Positions 33,761 through 46,422 of a DNA stretch of 64,000 nt are shown one piece after another. The DNA is taken from positions 46,230,407 to 46,294,406 of the forward strand of contig NC_084463.1 of assembly GCF_027409185.1 (NCBI RefSeq), given 5' to 3'. Position 1 is the first letter of the stretch; every line of letters begins with the position of its first letter. The notes under the pieces are model-generated. The model searched no databases and had not been told where the DNA came from. It was given only the letters and a program-made list of their open reading frames with translations. Source of the DNA: Cynocephalus volans (Eukaryota; Chordata; Mammalia; Dermoptera; Cynocephalidae). The translations under genes were made by a program, and so were the position numbers.

Positions 33761-36478
33761 AAATTTTCCTTCTATATCTAATTTGATGAGAAATTTTATC
33801 ATTAAGGGATGTTGAATTTTATTAAATGCTTTTTCTGCATCTACCAAAATGATCGTTGGGTTTTTTTTTCTTTTATTCTCTTGATGTGATGTATTACATT
33901 TATTGATTTGTGTATGTTAAACCATATGTTTGATGTGCTGTTGGGTTCAGTTTGCCAGTAATACAAGTTAAGGATTTTTGCATCTGTGTTTTTTAGGATA
34001 TTGGCCTAAAGTTTTCTTTTTTAGTTGTGTCCTTGCCTGATTTTGGCATTAGGGTAATGCTGGCTTCATAGTATGAGATTGGAAGAATTCCATCCACTTC
34101 AATTTTTTGAAATAGTTTAAGAAGTATTAATTGTTTAAAATTCGGGTAGAATTCAGCAGTAAAGCCGTCTGGTCCTGGGCTTTTCTGTGTTGGAAGAATT
34201 TTTATTACTTACCGTGTATCATTATTTGTTATTGGTCTATTTAGGTTTTCTCTCTCTTCTTGGTTCAGTCATGGTAGGGCATACGTGTCCAGGAATTTAT
34301 CCATTTCCTCTAGGTCTTTATATTTATTGGTGTATAGCTGTTCATGATTGTCTCTGAGCCTCCTTTGTATCAGGGTGCTATCTATTGTAATGGCTCCATT
34401 TGCATTTCTGATTTTATTTGAGTTTTTTCTCTTTTTCTTTTCTTGGTTACTCTAGCTAATGTTTTGTTGATTTCGTTTATCTTTTCAAAGGACAAACTTT
34501 TTGTATGCTTGACTTTTTGGTATTGTATTTTTAGTCTCAATTTCATTTATTTCTGCTCTGATTTTAGTATTTCTTTTCTTCTACTTACTTTGGGTTTAGT
34601 TTCCTCTTGCCTTTCTAGCTCTTTGAGGTGCATTTATAGGCTGTTTATTTGAAATCTTTCTATTTCTTTTATGTAAGCCTCTTTTTCTATAAACTTTCCT
34701 CTTAATACTGCCTTGGCTATATCCCATAGGTTTTGGTACGCTGTGTTTCTGTCTTCATTAGTTTCAAGAAATTTTTTGATTTCCTTAAATCTCTTCTTTG
34801 ACACATTGGTTGTTCAACAGCACGTTTAATTTCCATGTATTTGTGTAGTTTCACAAGTTTCTGTTATTATTGATATCTAGTTTTATTCTATAATAGTCAG
34901 AAAAAATATTTGATATGATTTTGATTTTTTTGAATTTGTCAGGACTTATCTTGTCACCTAACATATTGTCAATATTCGAGAATGTTCCATGTCCTGATAA
35001 AAAGAATGCATATTCTGCAGCTGTTGGATGAAATACTCTGTATATGCCTATTAGGTCCATCTGGTCTATGGTGCCATTTAAATCCAATGTTTCCTTATTG
35101 ATTTTCTGTCTTAATTATCTGTCCAGTGCTGACAGTGGGGTGTGAAAGTCCCCAACTATTAATGTGCTGGTGTCTAACTCTCCCTTTAGATCTGATTATG
35201 TTTCCTCTCTATATTTGGGTGCTCCAGGGTTGGGTGCTTATATATTTATAATTGTTATATCCTTTGGCTGTATTGATCATTTTGTTATATCGTGCCTTTC
35301 TTTGTCCCTTAGTACAGATTTTGATTTAAAATTTGTTTTATCTGATACTGGTATAGGGGATAAAACTTTTTGTTTTACATTTACATGGAATATCTTTTTC
35401 TATCCCTTCACTTTTAGTCTACATGTGTCTTTGTAGGTTCCTTGTAGGCAGCATACGGATGGGTCATGTTTTTTCACCCATACAGCCAGTCTATGTATTT
35501 TAATTGGAGCATTTAATCCATTTACATTCAAGCTTATTACTGATATGTGAGGTCTTACTCCTGTCATTTTGTTGGTTGTTTTCTGATTATTTTGTGTATC
35601 CTTTGTTCCCTTTTTCCTCTTTTAATGTTCATCCTTGCAATTTGATGTCTTTCTGTATTGATTTGGTTCCTTTCTCTTTCTAATTTGTGTATCTACTCTA
35701 CCAGTAAGTTTTCTATTTCAGGTATTTTAATGATGGCTGTTATTGTTCTTTATCTTCTTGATGTAGAATTCCTCTAAGCATTTCTTGTAAGGCCAGTCTG
35801 CTAGTGATAAATTCTCTTACATTTTACTTGTCTGAAAAAGACTTTATTTCCTCTTCATTTCTGAAAGATAGCTTTGCTGGGTATATTCTTTGCTGGGAGT
35901 TATTTTCTCTTTTAGTACTTTGAATATATCATCCCATTCTTTCCTAGCCTGTAGGTTTTCTACTGAGAAGTCTGCTGGGGATTCCCTTAGAAGTCACTTG
36001 ATGCTTTTCTCTTGCTGTTTTTAGAATACTCTCTTTGTCTCTAACTTTGGATAGTCTGATTATATGTGTCTTAGAAATCACCTATTTGGGTTGAATCTAT
36101 TTGGGGAGGTTTTAACTTCCTGGATTTGGATGTTTGCATCTTTCCCAAGACTAAGGAAGTTTTCAGCTATTATTTCTTTAAATAGGTTTTCAACATCTTT
36201 TTGTTTTGTTTTGTTTTCTTCTCCTTCTGTAATGCCCATGATTTGAATATCTATCTCCTTAATACTACCCCATAGATCTTGTAAGGTTTGTTCTTTTTTT
36301 ATTCTCTTTTCTTTTTGTCTTGTCTTCCTGTGTTATTACAAAACTGCTCTCCTCAAGATCAGAAATTATTCCTTCTGCTTGATCTAGTCTGTTGTTGAGA
36401 CTTAAATGATATCTATCTCTTTGTCAAATTTCTCATTCAGATCATGAATTGTTGTTCCGATTTTGTTGAAATGTTTGT

Positions 36479-36858
36479 CTGTATTCTGTTGTATCTCAGT
36501 GAGTTTCCTTAAGATAATTAATTTGAATTCCTTTTTTGGCAAGTTGGTAAATTGCTGCTTCTTTGGGATCAGTCTGTATTCTCTTGTATCTCAGTGAGTT
36601 TCCTTAAGATTATTAATCTGAATTCCTTTTTTGGCAAGTTGGTAAATTGCTGCTTCTTTGGGATCAGTCTGTATTCTCTTGTATCTCAGTGAGTTTCCTT
36701 AAGATTATTAATTTGAATTCCTTTTTTGGCAAGTTGGTAAATTGCTGACTCTTCGGGATCAGTCTGTATTCTCTTGTATCTCAGTGAGTTTCCTTAAGAT
36801 AATTAATTTAAATTCCTTTTTTGGCAAGTTGGTAATTGCTGATTCTTTGGGATCAGTT
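36479..36858. repeat. 95-bp tandem repeat, four copies, in the L1 ORF1 region
   Basis: The phrase 'gagtttccttaagat' recurs at 36501, 36596, 36691 and 36786, exactly 95 bp apart. The unit is not a multiple of three, so it shifts the ORF1 frame. Confidence 0.92.
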
Positions 36859-37619
36859 ACTGAAGCATTATTTTGGTTTTTTCAGTGGCATCATGTTACC
36901 TTGTTTGTTTCATGTTTCTTGTTTCCCTGGTATTGATATCTACGCATCTGGTGGAAGAGTCACCTCTTTGAGTTTTGTAGAGTGGCTTGTATATGAAAAG
37001 ACTTTCACCTGCAAATGCATCCAAAGGTGTCAACTGGGTAGAATGCAATGGCCTTGATGCAGATCAATGCAGTAGTGTAGACTCTGTATAGTTTCCTCAG
37101 CTGTATTCCACTTTCCTTATGTCTGTGAGTGACTCAGTGGCCTATGCTCTGAATGTTTGTGGCAGTGGTGGCATGGCTTTGCTAGGGAGGTATTGCTGGG
37201 CTGGTTCACAGGCTGAGAATATTTATAATGGGTTAATTGTCTCAGCAGCTGGCTCACTGGGGATGCAGTTGCTGGAATAATTCTCAAGCTGGTGGTATGG
37301 ATATATGGTGTGTCAAGGTCTCCAGGACTGGTTTCCCAGTGGCAGGATCACTGTGTTGCTTCTCTGAACAGGGGTAGGCCCACCATAGGCACATCAGCCA
37401 AGCTGTTTCTCACTCAGATGCATGTGTGTGTGATGGCTCAAAGACTTGGGGGTGGGTCTTCCACGACAGCTGCACTGTTTCTCTGAGCCAGGAGCATGGG
37501 TGCACTTTGGCTTGGCTAGCTGAGTGCAGGTCTGCTGGTGACCCTTCTGCTCTACCAGTTCTTGGTGCCCAATGTGAGGTCGTGCTTCTCCCTGCAGTTC
37601 AGGAGCTAGACTGCCAAGA

Positions 37620-37925
37620 GCAGAGCTGCTGAGCTGCTTCTGAGGAAGTGTGCAAGGCCATTAGGCAGGGCTGCAAAGTGGAGGGACCCATCCAGCTGCT
37701 TCTGGGTTGTGGTTGTCCTGATAGATAGGCCTGCAGTGAAGTGGCCCATCCAGCTTCTGTTGGGTGGTGGGTGGCACTGGTAGACAGGCCTGCAATGAAG
37801 TGACCCATCCAGCAGCTTCTGAGCGGTGGGAAAGGCCACTAGGCAGGCATGCAGTGAAGTGACCCATCCAACTGCTACTGAGTGGTGGGTGGGGCTAATA
37901 AGCAGGTCTGTAGTGAAGTGGCTAG
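37620..37925. repeat. 59-bp tandem repeat in the L1 5' UTR
   Basis: 'cccatcc' recurs at 37687, 37745, 37804 and 37863, with flanking 'gctgcttctg' and 'gcagtgaagtg' words, about five degenerate copies. Confidence 0.8.
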
Positions 37926-38825
37926 TGTAACTACTTCTGGGACTGTTGGAAAGGCTATTAAGTGAGATTGTTTAGCACAGAACCAACTGGCCACTTCTCT
38001 GGGAGAGGCAGATGTACTTTATGTCCACTGGCCTGAGGGAGTATTCATTAAGGTAGAGACCTGTGAGCTGTTTTTCTGGGTTGGAGGCTCAAGCACACAC
38101 AACTCAGTCAGCTGGGAGGGCTGGGAGCACAGGGAGAGGAATGGGGGTTGGTCCACCTGTGGATGGTCTGCCTGTCTGATCTCTTGCCACGGATGGGGGG
38201 GTGGTGGTGTCAGTTCAGCAGGACTATGGTTGGTTCCCCAAACTGCAGAAATGGAATCACAGCTACTGTGAGCCCAGCCTTTAAGATGCCAGGATTAGGC
38301 CATTGTAGCCTCTCTTGTGAGTGCACTGGGATGAGAGGAGAGCCTTAAGGCTAGGGAACTGCCATGGCTATTTGCCTCAGGGCAGGTTGTACTCCTGGCA
38401 ACATCTCTGGTTTAAGGATGGTGACATCCTGCATCAGCTTGGGTCATGAGGGTGGACTCTGGGGAGTGCAAAGTTTGTGCTAGTGTTCTAGAGTGATGCA
38501 GTGTGTGTGTTCTAGGATGCTTCCTACACTTGGCTTCAGCCTTGTCTGCCAAAGGATCTGCAAGCCTCTGTGATGAGGGTGGGGTTGGTATGGATCCTCT
38601 GCCTAGCTTTTTGACACAAAGCAAAACTCTTCCTGTGCCAATCCCAGTGTTGGAGATGTGGCAGCTGAGGTTGTGTGCCTTTTTCTCCTCTGTATGGCAC
38701 CATCCTGGGCTTTCATGCTCCACAGGGATCTCACCAGTCTCCTGCCACACTCCTATGCTCTCTTGCCAGTTGTTCTGGTCTTTTTTGATGAGAGGAATGC
38801 TCCCAGGGCACCTCTAGTCTGCCCT

Positions 38826-40485
38826 CTTTAATGTTTTTGATGTAGATAATTAGATCGTTGATTTTTAGTCTTGCCTTTTATCTAACATGTTTCCTTATAA
38901 GCACTGTTTTGGTTTTACCCACAAGATTTGATGCCTTATTCTTATTATCATTTACTTCAATATATTTTCTAATTACCAGTGTGACTTCTTCTTTGATCCA
39001 TGAATTATTTAGAGGCGAATTATTTTTTAATTTCCAGGCATATGCTGACTTTTTAGTTATCACTATGTGATTTGTTTCTAGACTAATTCCTTTATGATCA
39101 GAGAACATGTATTTAATGTTTCTAGTACTTTGAAATTTGTTGAGACTTTCTTTATGACCCAGCATTTGGTCAATTTTGATAAATTTTCTAAGCATGCTAT
39201 AGTTGTTAGAATCAATGCTCTGTAATATCAATTTCGCTAATTGTTTTGTTCAAATAGTCTATAACCTTACTGATTTGTGGTCTGTTTGTTCTGTCAGATC
39301 CTGAGAGAAGTTTATTAAAATTCCCCACTATGATTGCAAATTTCTTTCTTTCTTTCTTTTTTTTTTTTTTTTTTGTATTTCTTTGTTTTTGTATATTTTG
39401 AGATTTTATTATCAGGTACATTCAGATTTAGAACAGTTAAATCCTTCTGGTGACCTAAATCTCTTAGCATCACATAAGTAATATTTTTGCCTTTAAGTAC
39501 ATTTGGTCTAATCTTAATATAGCTAAACCATCTTTCTTTGGCTAATGTTTGCATGCTATACCTTTTCCATCTTTTTATTTTGATCTTTCTATATGCTAAT
39601 ACTTTAAATATCTCTTCGAACCAGTATATTATTGGACTTGGTTTTATTGTCCTATATAACAGTATCTGTTCTTTAATTTATATTTAATATAATTACATTA
39701 CACTTTTAAATCTAATATCTTATATTGGTTTTCTCTTTGTTTTATGTAAATTTTTTTTTGTAACTTTCTTGTAATAATTGCTATTATCCTTCCCTCATGG
39801 CCTTAGGTATTACATTAATCTTTTACCTGTTTTCTGTAAGGTTATTAAATGCATCCTTTACTTATTCAAGTCTAATATATACCAACACTTGTATCTCTTC
39901 CCAAACAATGTAGGGGCTTTAGAACTCTTTAATTTTATTTACTCTCTCTTTCTACTTATTGTGGCTTATTTTAATTCCATATATATTTAAAGCCTTAAAA
40001 GACACTATCACTTTTGTTTGTGTGATCAGTTTCAACTGACATCTATCTACCTATGTCATTCCTCACAGAATCTTACAGGAATGTCTGCTGTTGATGGCTT
40101 CTCTGCTTCTGTTTGTCCCAACACATATCTATGTTGCCATAATTTTTGAAGTTTAATTTAACTGGGTATAAAATTTGAACTCAGCAGTTATTTTCTCTCA
40201 GCAATTTGTAGTTAATTGGTTTCCATTGTTTTTTGGTTTTGTTTTGTTTTAACAGCAGTAAGTTTTACTGTTGTCCTTTGATTGTAATATGTCCTTTTCC
40301 ATTTGGCCACTATTAATACTTTTCTTCTTTTCCTAAGTGTTTTCTTTCTTTTTTTTTTCTTTTTTGTAAGTTTTGCTATGATATCCCTAGGTGTATTTTT
40401 CTTTTTATTTATTCTGCCAGCTTTTGTAGGGCTTAAATTTGTAGTTTGTTGCTCTTGATCATATTTTTTAAATTCCCAATCATTA
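38826..40485 (-). mobile_element. old L1, middle part (continuation of host element)
   Basis: Resumes the old L1 interrupted at 32700 ('ttatctaacatgtttcc', 'gttttacccacaagatttg'), then reads upstream towards ORF1. Includes a T run at 39358-39374. Confidence 0.7.
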
Positions 40486-42315
40486 ATTTAAAAAAAAAAT
40501 TTTATTGAATCAAAATTGATTATACAAATTTTGGGGGTTCAACATTGAGATATGTTGATCAAATCAATATTACTAGCATATATATTGTTACAAATCGTAC
40601 TTATTCTTTATGCCCCTGTCCAACCTCTCCTCATCCCCCTCTCCCTCCCCTCTCCCCCCGCTAATTACCCTAGATTTCTTCTCTCCTTCTGAAAGAATAA
40701 TGGTTACTCTGTTGATTTGTTGCCTAGATGATCTGTCCAATGCTGAGAGGTGTGATCAGGTCCCCCAATATTATCATAGAGCAGATCCTTCTTCTGTCAC
40801 TCGGAAATGGGCTTTGTGGAGAGAGACGTGCTTTTCTTTTCTTTATCTCTGCTGGTGACTCTCCTTGTGTCAATATACACCAGTGGCTGTTGGACCATCT
40901 GCATGGTGGTTGTGGCATCCAGCTGCTTTCGTGGCAACCATGTTTATAGTGGTGGCTTTGGTGGGCCACCCACATGGAGGTGATGTTTTTGGCATGCTCC
41001 TTTGTGCTGGCAGTGCGTCTGGTTGTGGGATGGGTGTCTGGTCTCCAGCTCCATTCCTCAGGTCCCCAAGCAAGGCCCCAAGGCACTGGCAGTGTGCCTG
41101 GTTGTGGAAGGGGATCCAGGCCCTGGCTCCATACCCTGGGCCCCCAGATGGAGCCCCAAGGCACTGGCCGTGTGCCTGGTTGTGGGTGGGGGGTCCAGTC
41201 CCCTTCTTCATGCCTCAGATTCCCAGGCAGGCCCTGAGGTGCTGGCACAGTGTGGCTGGTTGTGGGACGGGGGGTCCGGTCCCTGGCTCCATGCCTTGGG
41301 TCACCAGGTGGGCCCCAAGGTGCTGACACAGTGTGCCTGGCTGTAGGAGAGGGGTCTGGTCCCCGGCTCCATACCTCGGGTCCCTGGGCAGGCCCCAAGG
41401 TGCCGGCACAGTGTGCCTGCTTGTGGGAGGAGGGTCTGGTACCCTGTTTCATACTTTGGGTCCCAGGGTGGGCTCAGAGGTGCTGGCACAGTGTACCTGG
41501 TTGTGGGAGGGGAGTCTGGTCCCTTTCTCCATGGTTCAGGACCCTGGATGGGCCCAGAGGTGCTGGCATGGTGTGCCTGGGTGTGTGAGGGGGATCTGGT
41601 CCCTTACTCCAAGCCTTGTGTCTCCTGGTGGGCCCCAAGGCACTTGGTGGTGTGCCTGGGCCAGCACTAATTTTTTGTCCTTTGCTTACTTCTAAAACAG
41701 GGGAACTTCCTGTGGGAACCAGTAATTGAGCTGTGTGGTTGAGTTAAATTGCTGCTTTGCTGCTGTTTCCCTAGGGAAGGCTTTTTGTGAAGCTCAGGGT
41801 TTAATAGCTGACTTTATAGGTACTTCCGGCTCTCCAAAGTCCTGGTGCACCTGGGTTGTGTAGAAACTCCAATTTGGGCCTGGGTTTTTTCATCAAACTG
41901 CACCCCATGCAATTCTCCATTCCTGACCAGTCTCCTCTGAGTGGTCCTTTGCTGATTGGGGGGTGGATTGGCTGTCCTTGCTGTGTCCCAGTATTCTAGT
42001 GGGCCTGTCTCCCCCACTGCCCATGCTCCAAACACTTCCCACAGGACAGGCCTTGCACCAGTCCCTTGTGATGACTCACCAGCCTCTGAATGGCTCCCCT
42101 TTTTCAGCTGTTCTGGCTCCTTGCTCCTGCATGGGTCCACGGGAACCCTATTAGTGGTCTTGCTGTCCTGGGGGCCACCAAGGCCCTCTTCTCCCCTTCC
42201 ATCTCCAAGTAACTCGATCTGAATGGCACAGTTGCGGCTTCTGCTGGCTCCTGCTCCATGCACTCATCAGCTCTGGCCTTAAAGCAGCCACGGCCCAAAA
42301 TGCTTAGAGGCAGTT
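40486..42315 (-). mobile_element. internally deleted L1-derived element with an 80-bp VNTR
   Basis: Read leftward: a unique 5' part (42315-41690), about eight 80-bp repeats, a short stretch, a fragment of the ORF2 endonuclease (LGDLITPLSIGQII), then directly an L1 3' UTR with AATAAA at about 40503-40498. ORF1, the reverse transcriptase and the C-terminal domain are absent. It is inserted in the old L1. I found no clear target duplication. The 242-codon frame across the repeats is a by-product of their composition. Confidence 0.65.
41010..41670. repeat. 80-bp GC-rich minisatellite (about 8 copies)
   Basis: 'gtgtgcctgg' or a one-base variant recurs at about 41092, 41170, 41250, 41331, 41411, 41491, 41571 and 41650, a spacing of 78-81 bp. 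Confidence 0.92.
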
Positions 42316-43130
42316 TTTTCTTTCTCTCATTATGGTTTCTCCTGCCTACATGTCACTAATTTTTCTGATATTTCTTAAATTCTTTCTGGGGTTCTATTCA
42401 TTATATTTTCTATATCTCTTACATTTTTTCCATATATTTTATTATTTGGTCTCTCTATGCTTCAGAATGATAATTTCATCCATTCTTTTGACCTGTTATT
42501 TAGTTCACTAATTCTCTCTTCAGCAACATTAATTTGTTTTTAAACACATAGATTTATTCTGAATGTCAAATAGTGACTCTTACAGTTGTATAATTTCCTT
42601 TTCGTTCATTTTTGCTATTTGCAGTCCTCTGTGAGAGTTCTCAAACTTTTTTATTTCAATTAATATACTGGGCATTGTTGTTTTAAAGTCTTATATGATA
42701 ACATTGTTATCTGAATCATCTCTTAATCTTTTCCTATTTTTTATTGTTTTTATTTGGTTTTAGCCACATTATCTTATCTTTTCATATGCCTGGATATTTT
42801 GATTGAGTGCCAGACGTTTTATATGACAAATTATAGAAATAATTTTAGGCACAATATGTTATCTTCCTCCACTGAAAACTTACAATTGGTTCTTGTAAGT
42901 TCTTAATACAATAATAGAGATTGTAACTGAGGTGATTTGAAGTTGGACTTACGTCCCCATGAGAGTTAGTCTGTCTCTGCTTTCCCTTTCTACTCGTGTG
43001 TAGTTTTTCAGAGTCTCAACCCAAATTGGGGGATTAGACACAGGAAAGGGGAGCAGTTAGTGGAGCTCCTTCTCCATTACTCCCCCTAGTCTCATGAGAT
43101 TGCCAAAAGGTCTGTTCATCGTTTCAACCC
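42316..43130 (-). mobile_element. old L1, 5' part (end of host element)
   Basis: Same old L1 continuing past the second insertion ('tttctctcattatgg', 'gagtgccagacgttttatatg'). Confidence 0.55.
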
Positions 43131-43194
43131 TTTGGCCATGTCTTTTAGAACTGACAGATACCCTGTAGAGAAAATCTGCCCAAAGTCCAAGTTT

Positions 43195-43600
43195 ACCAGT
43201 ATATTAGTCCATTTTTGTTGCTTATTACAAAATACCTGCAACTGGGTGACTTATAAAGAAAAAAAAATTTATCGCTTACAGTTTCTGAGTCTGGGAAGTC
43301 CAGAATCCATCCAGAAGTCTCACATTGCAAGATGGTGGAAGCAGAGAGAGCAGACAGAGACTCTTCTTCTTTTAAAACCCTGAGAACCATGCCCCTGACC
43401 ACCATTTTTAATCTATTCACTACTGCACGGTCCTACAATCCAATCTCCTCTTGAAGGCTCCACCTTTCAATTACCATAATAGGATTTCCCACCCTCTCAA
43501 TAGTCACAGTGGGGGCTAAGTTTCTAATACATAAAACTTAGGGGACATAATTCAAGCTTCAGTGAGTTTGGGGGCACATAATTCAATGCACTACAACCAG
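43195..43600 (-). mobile_element. MaLR-type LTR (MST/THE1-like), solo
   Basis: 'tattagtccatttttgttgc', 'aactgggtgacttataaag' and 'caagatggtggaagcagag' are the reverse complement of a MaLR LTR 3' half; 'ggggacataattcaagc' marks its inner part. Confidence 0.8.
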
Positions 43601-44142
43601 GCTCACATCTCTTCTAGATTTCAACCGTAATTTTTTACTGACTTGTATGCTTTAAAGAATATACATGAGGGGTTCAGCTTACAGCAATGGTAGACTGTAT
43701 ATTGTATAAAAACCTTCCCATCATGAACATCTAGAAAAGCTAGAAAACATAATTTTAAATCTATTTTCAGGTATCTAAGAGCTAAAAACTTGCTCCAAAC
43801 CCCACAACTACTAACCTGCATCATCTATGCTCATATATTCTGCCTTTCCTCTTGTTACAATGGATATACTTTCCTAACTCCTAAGGCAAACCTCTTCACT
43901 TGGGTCACTGAATTCCATTCCATTTCACCTACACCCAAGAGCCTAGCCCCATAAATTATTGCTTCTTTCCCTTAGAATAACAATATATCACTATTCTCAT
44001 TTGCCTCAGAATACAAGTGTTGTGATATAATCCCATCATAAAAATAAACACTTATCCAAAGCATGGCCCATATTCATTTTCTCCACTTACATTCACCCCA
44101 TTCTCTCTTGAACCTACTCTCATCAGTCTGTTTTCTTATTAT
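43601..44142. other. unique DNA, no gene found
   Basis: No recognised coding sequence or repeat. Confidence 0.5.
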
Positions 44143-44147
44143 CTCAC

Positions 44148-44157
<10 letters not shown>

Positions 44158-44178
<21 letters not shown>

Positions 44179-44305
44179 GTCTTTTTCGTGACTGGCACTC
44201 AGCCAGTGAGTGCACTGGCCATTCCTATATAGGATCCGAACCTGCGGCGGGAGCGTTGCCGCGCTCCCACTGCCGCACTCTCCCAAGTGCACCACGGGCT
44301 CGGCC
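44158..44305 (-). mobile_element. tRNA-derived SINE with target-site duplication
   Basis: Minus-strand copy with a long T run and 'gtctttttcgtgactgg' end. It is flanked by 'ctcacgaaacttttt' at 44143-44157 and 44306-44320. Confidence 0.92.
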
Positions 44306-44379
44306 CTCACGAAACTTTTTATAAAGGACATAGTGACCTCGAAATTCCAAATCTAAAAGCTTCCGATCTCATCTCATTT

Positions 44380-44975
44380 GACTGCTTAGGATAAAATCTA
44401 AAGCCTTATGATGGCCCACATGATGAGACCTGTCTCCCCACCTGCCTGCCCCTTCCTCTCACCCATCACACTTACCTCCCTAACACTTACCTCTTCAGCC
44501 ACACTGGCATCCTCGCTGTTTTTCCACTAGGACAATCACCTGCCTCAGAACCCTCCACTTGCTGTTCCTGCTGTCAGAGTCCTCCCCCAACCACTCTTCC
44601 CCCGCCCATATCTGCATGACTTTCTTCACTTCATTAAGGTTTTGTCTCAAATGACAAGTTATCAAAGAGCCCTTCCCAGGTGACGTTATTCAAAATAGCA
44701 TACACTACATCATTGTCTGGTCCCATTGCCCTGCTCTATTTTTATTTTTAGTATTTATCACATTCTGACATTATACATGTATAAATAAAGTATACAGTCT
44801 CATAGACATTTTATATATGTGTGTGTATATATGTATATAGTCTTTCCCACTAAAATGCATCTTCCTTAGAATGGTGACAGGATCTATTTCTGTTCAGAAC
44901 TGTGTCCCCGAGGTACTTAGAAAAGCATCTGATACACGGTTACCTCAATGAATATTTATTGAGTAAATGAAAATA
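44380..44975 (+). mobile_element. LINE-2 3' region
   Basis: 'ttgctgttcctgctgtc', 'ggttttgtctcaaatgacaag' and the end 'caatgaatatttattgag' follow the LINE-2 C-terminal and 3' UTR order. Confidence 0.65.
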
Positions 44976-45963
44976 ATAATAATAACAATTTCAGCCAGTC
45001 ATTAGGACCTGGCCAGAAAATTTGGTGATCTCTGCTATTACCCAAATTTTGTTTCACTAAATAGGTTAAAGCAATAGAGCTCATATTTATTAATTCTCCA
45101 CTTCCCCAACTAAATTTTAATAAATATACTGATGGGGGGAAAAGCAAGTAATTCTGACTTAGAAGATTTGGGAAAATGGCACAATGAAAGGGAGACGTAC
45201 TTCTGGTGGACATGAGTGTGCAGGGAGAACTCTGTAGTGAGTCTGAACTTCGGAAACGAGTGGTCTGCTGTGGCCCCCACCCCCGCTCAGCTAACATTGT
45301 GAGCTCCAACTTGAGCCCTCATAATCTACCCAATGAATAAAATACAGAAAACAAGTGGTGGTAGAGAGTAAGAGCAGGCAAGTCATGGTCCAGGAGAAGG
45401 GAGGTCACACTTGTTACCAGTCATACTAAAAGAGAAACCCCCAACCATGAGAGCATTTTATCTTGCATGCCAGGGTGAAAATGAAAGAAGCACATGGGTA
45501 ATTGATGCAATCTTTATTTTTTCCTTTTCTGTGTATAAAACCCAAATAACAAAAGCCTTTATTTAAAAGGGAAATCATTTTGGTTTGCTGCAGTTCTGCA
45601 ATTAAATGGCACCTATTTCTTTGGAGATGATTATAGGAGGACCTGAAGTAACACTTATAAAACTGTTCTCATACAGATGAATGGGGATTTCAGGTAGGAT
45701 TGCTACCCATATTTATCTTTCCTAAAATACAATTTCCTTACTCTGAAAATTACAACACCTCTGAAATGTCGCAGACTTATTTAGACAACAAAAAATGGAA
45801 AAGTAGTTTTATCATTAAGAAATCTTTTACGCCCTCTTAATATGAAGTACTAGTTTAATAGCAGCTGACAAAGGTGTTGAGGGAGGAAAGAAGGAAAGGA
45901 CTAGTCCAACGATCAAAGAAATTCTTGTGATCTAAATTAATTTTATTTTAATTTTTAAGGAGA
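44976..45963. other. unique DNA left of the NANOG retrocopy
   Basis: No coding sequence that I recognise. A 117-codon minus frame (45309-44956) overlaps the LINE-2 end and looks accidental. Confidence 0.5.
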
Positions 45964-45981
45964 CTAGTGTCTCAATATTTT
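45964..45981. repeat. target-site duplication, left copy
   Basis: 'ctagtgtctcaatatttt', repeated exactly at 47510-47527. The two copies bracket the NANOG retrocopy. Confidence 0.95.
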
Positions 45982-46003
45982 TTTTTAAAGGTAAAATAGA
46001 TGT

Positions 46004-46009
46004 TTTATT
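46004..46009 (-). terminator. polyadenylation signal of the NANOG retrocopy
   Basis: AATAAA on the minus strand, about 20 bases before the poly-A remnant, as expected for the 3' end of the source mRNA. Confidence 0.85.
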
Positions 46010-46422
46010 AAACCAGCCAAACTGGGGCTGATATTATCATGATACAGCAAAATACAAAACTTCCTTCTACAAATATTAGAGTAAGGAAATTAGAGGTTGT
46101 AGTAAAACAGGGACAAAAGGGGTGGAGGAAATCAACATTATAAGTTCAACCCTTCACCTGAACAATTGAGTTTTTTTAAGTAAAGCGCCCCCCATCCCAG
46201 AAAATAGTAATAACCCTTCATATATCACACATCTCTGTACTTCTTGCTTTCTACTTGAGGTTGGATTAGATTCCAATCATACCTCACCCCCCAGATTGAC
46301 AGAATTGGCTCAAGAACCGGGATACCAAGACAGAGGGACACAGCTCTACAATCAGGAAGGTCCTATGAGGAAGGGTGGGTTCCAGCCACTGCCCAGACTG
46401 CAGCTGAATAACAGACCCATCT

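Larger units (their letters stand above)
32703..38825 (-). mobile_element. L1 with 5' UTR, ORF1 region and most of ORF2, 3'-truncated
   Basis: Read leftward from 38825: a 5' UTR with 59-bp tandem repeats, an ORF1 region containing a 95-bp tandem repeat, the endonuclease (around 35500-34850), the reverse transcriptase (around 33600-33300), then ORF2 that stops abruptly at about 32703, before the Cys-rich C-terminus and 3' UTR. Stops are frequent. Losing the 3' end while keeping the 5' end is the reverse of usual L1 truncation, so a later deletion is likely. A SINE sits at 33608-33760. Confidence 0.8.

Noticed and set aside
36479-36858. CRISPR-like array
   Set aside because: Mammalian DNA; the repeats are contiguous 95-bp tandem copies without unique spacers.
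40724-41452. 242-codon minus frame
   Set aside because: Most of it is the 80-bp GC-rich minisatellite read through; the rest is an L1 endonuclease scrap.
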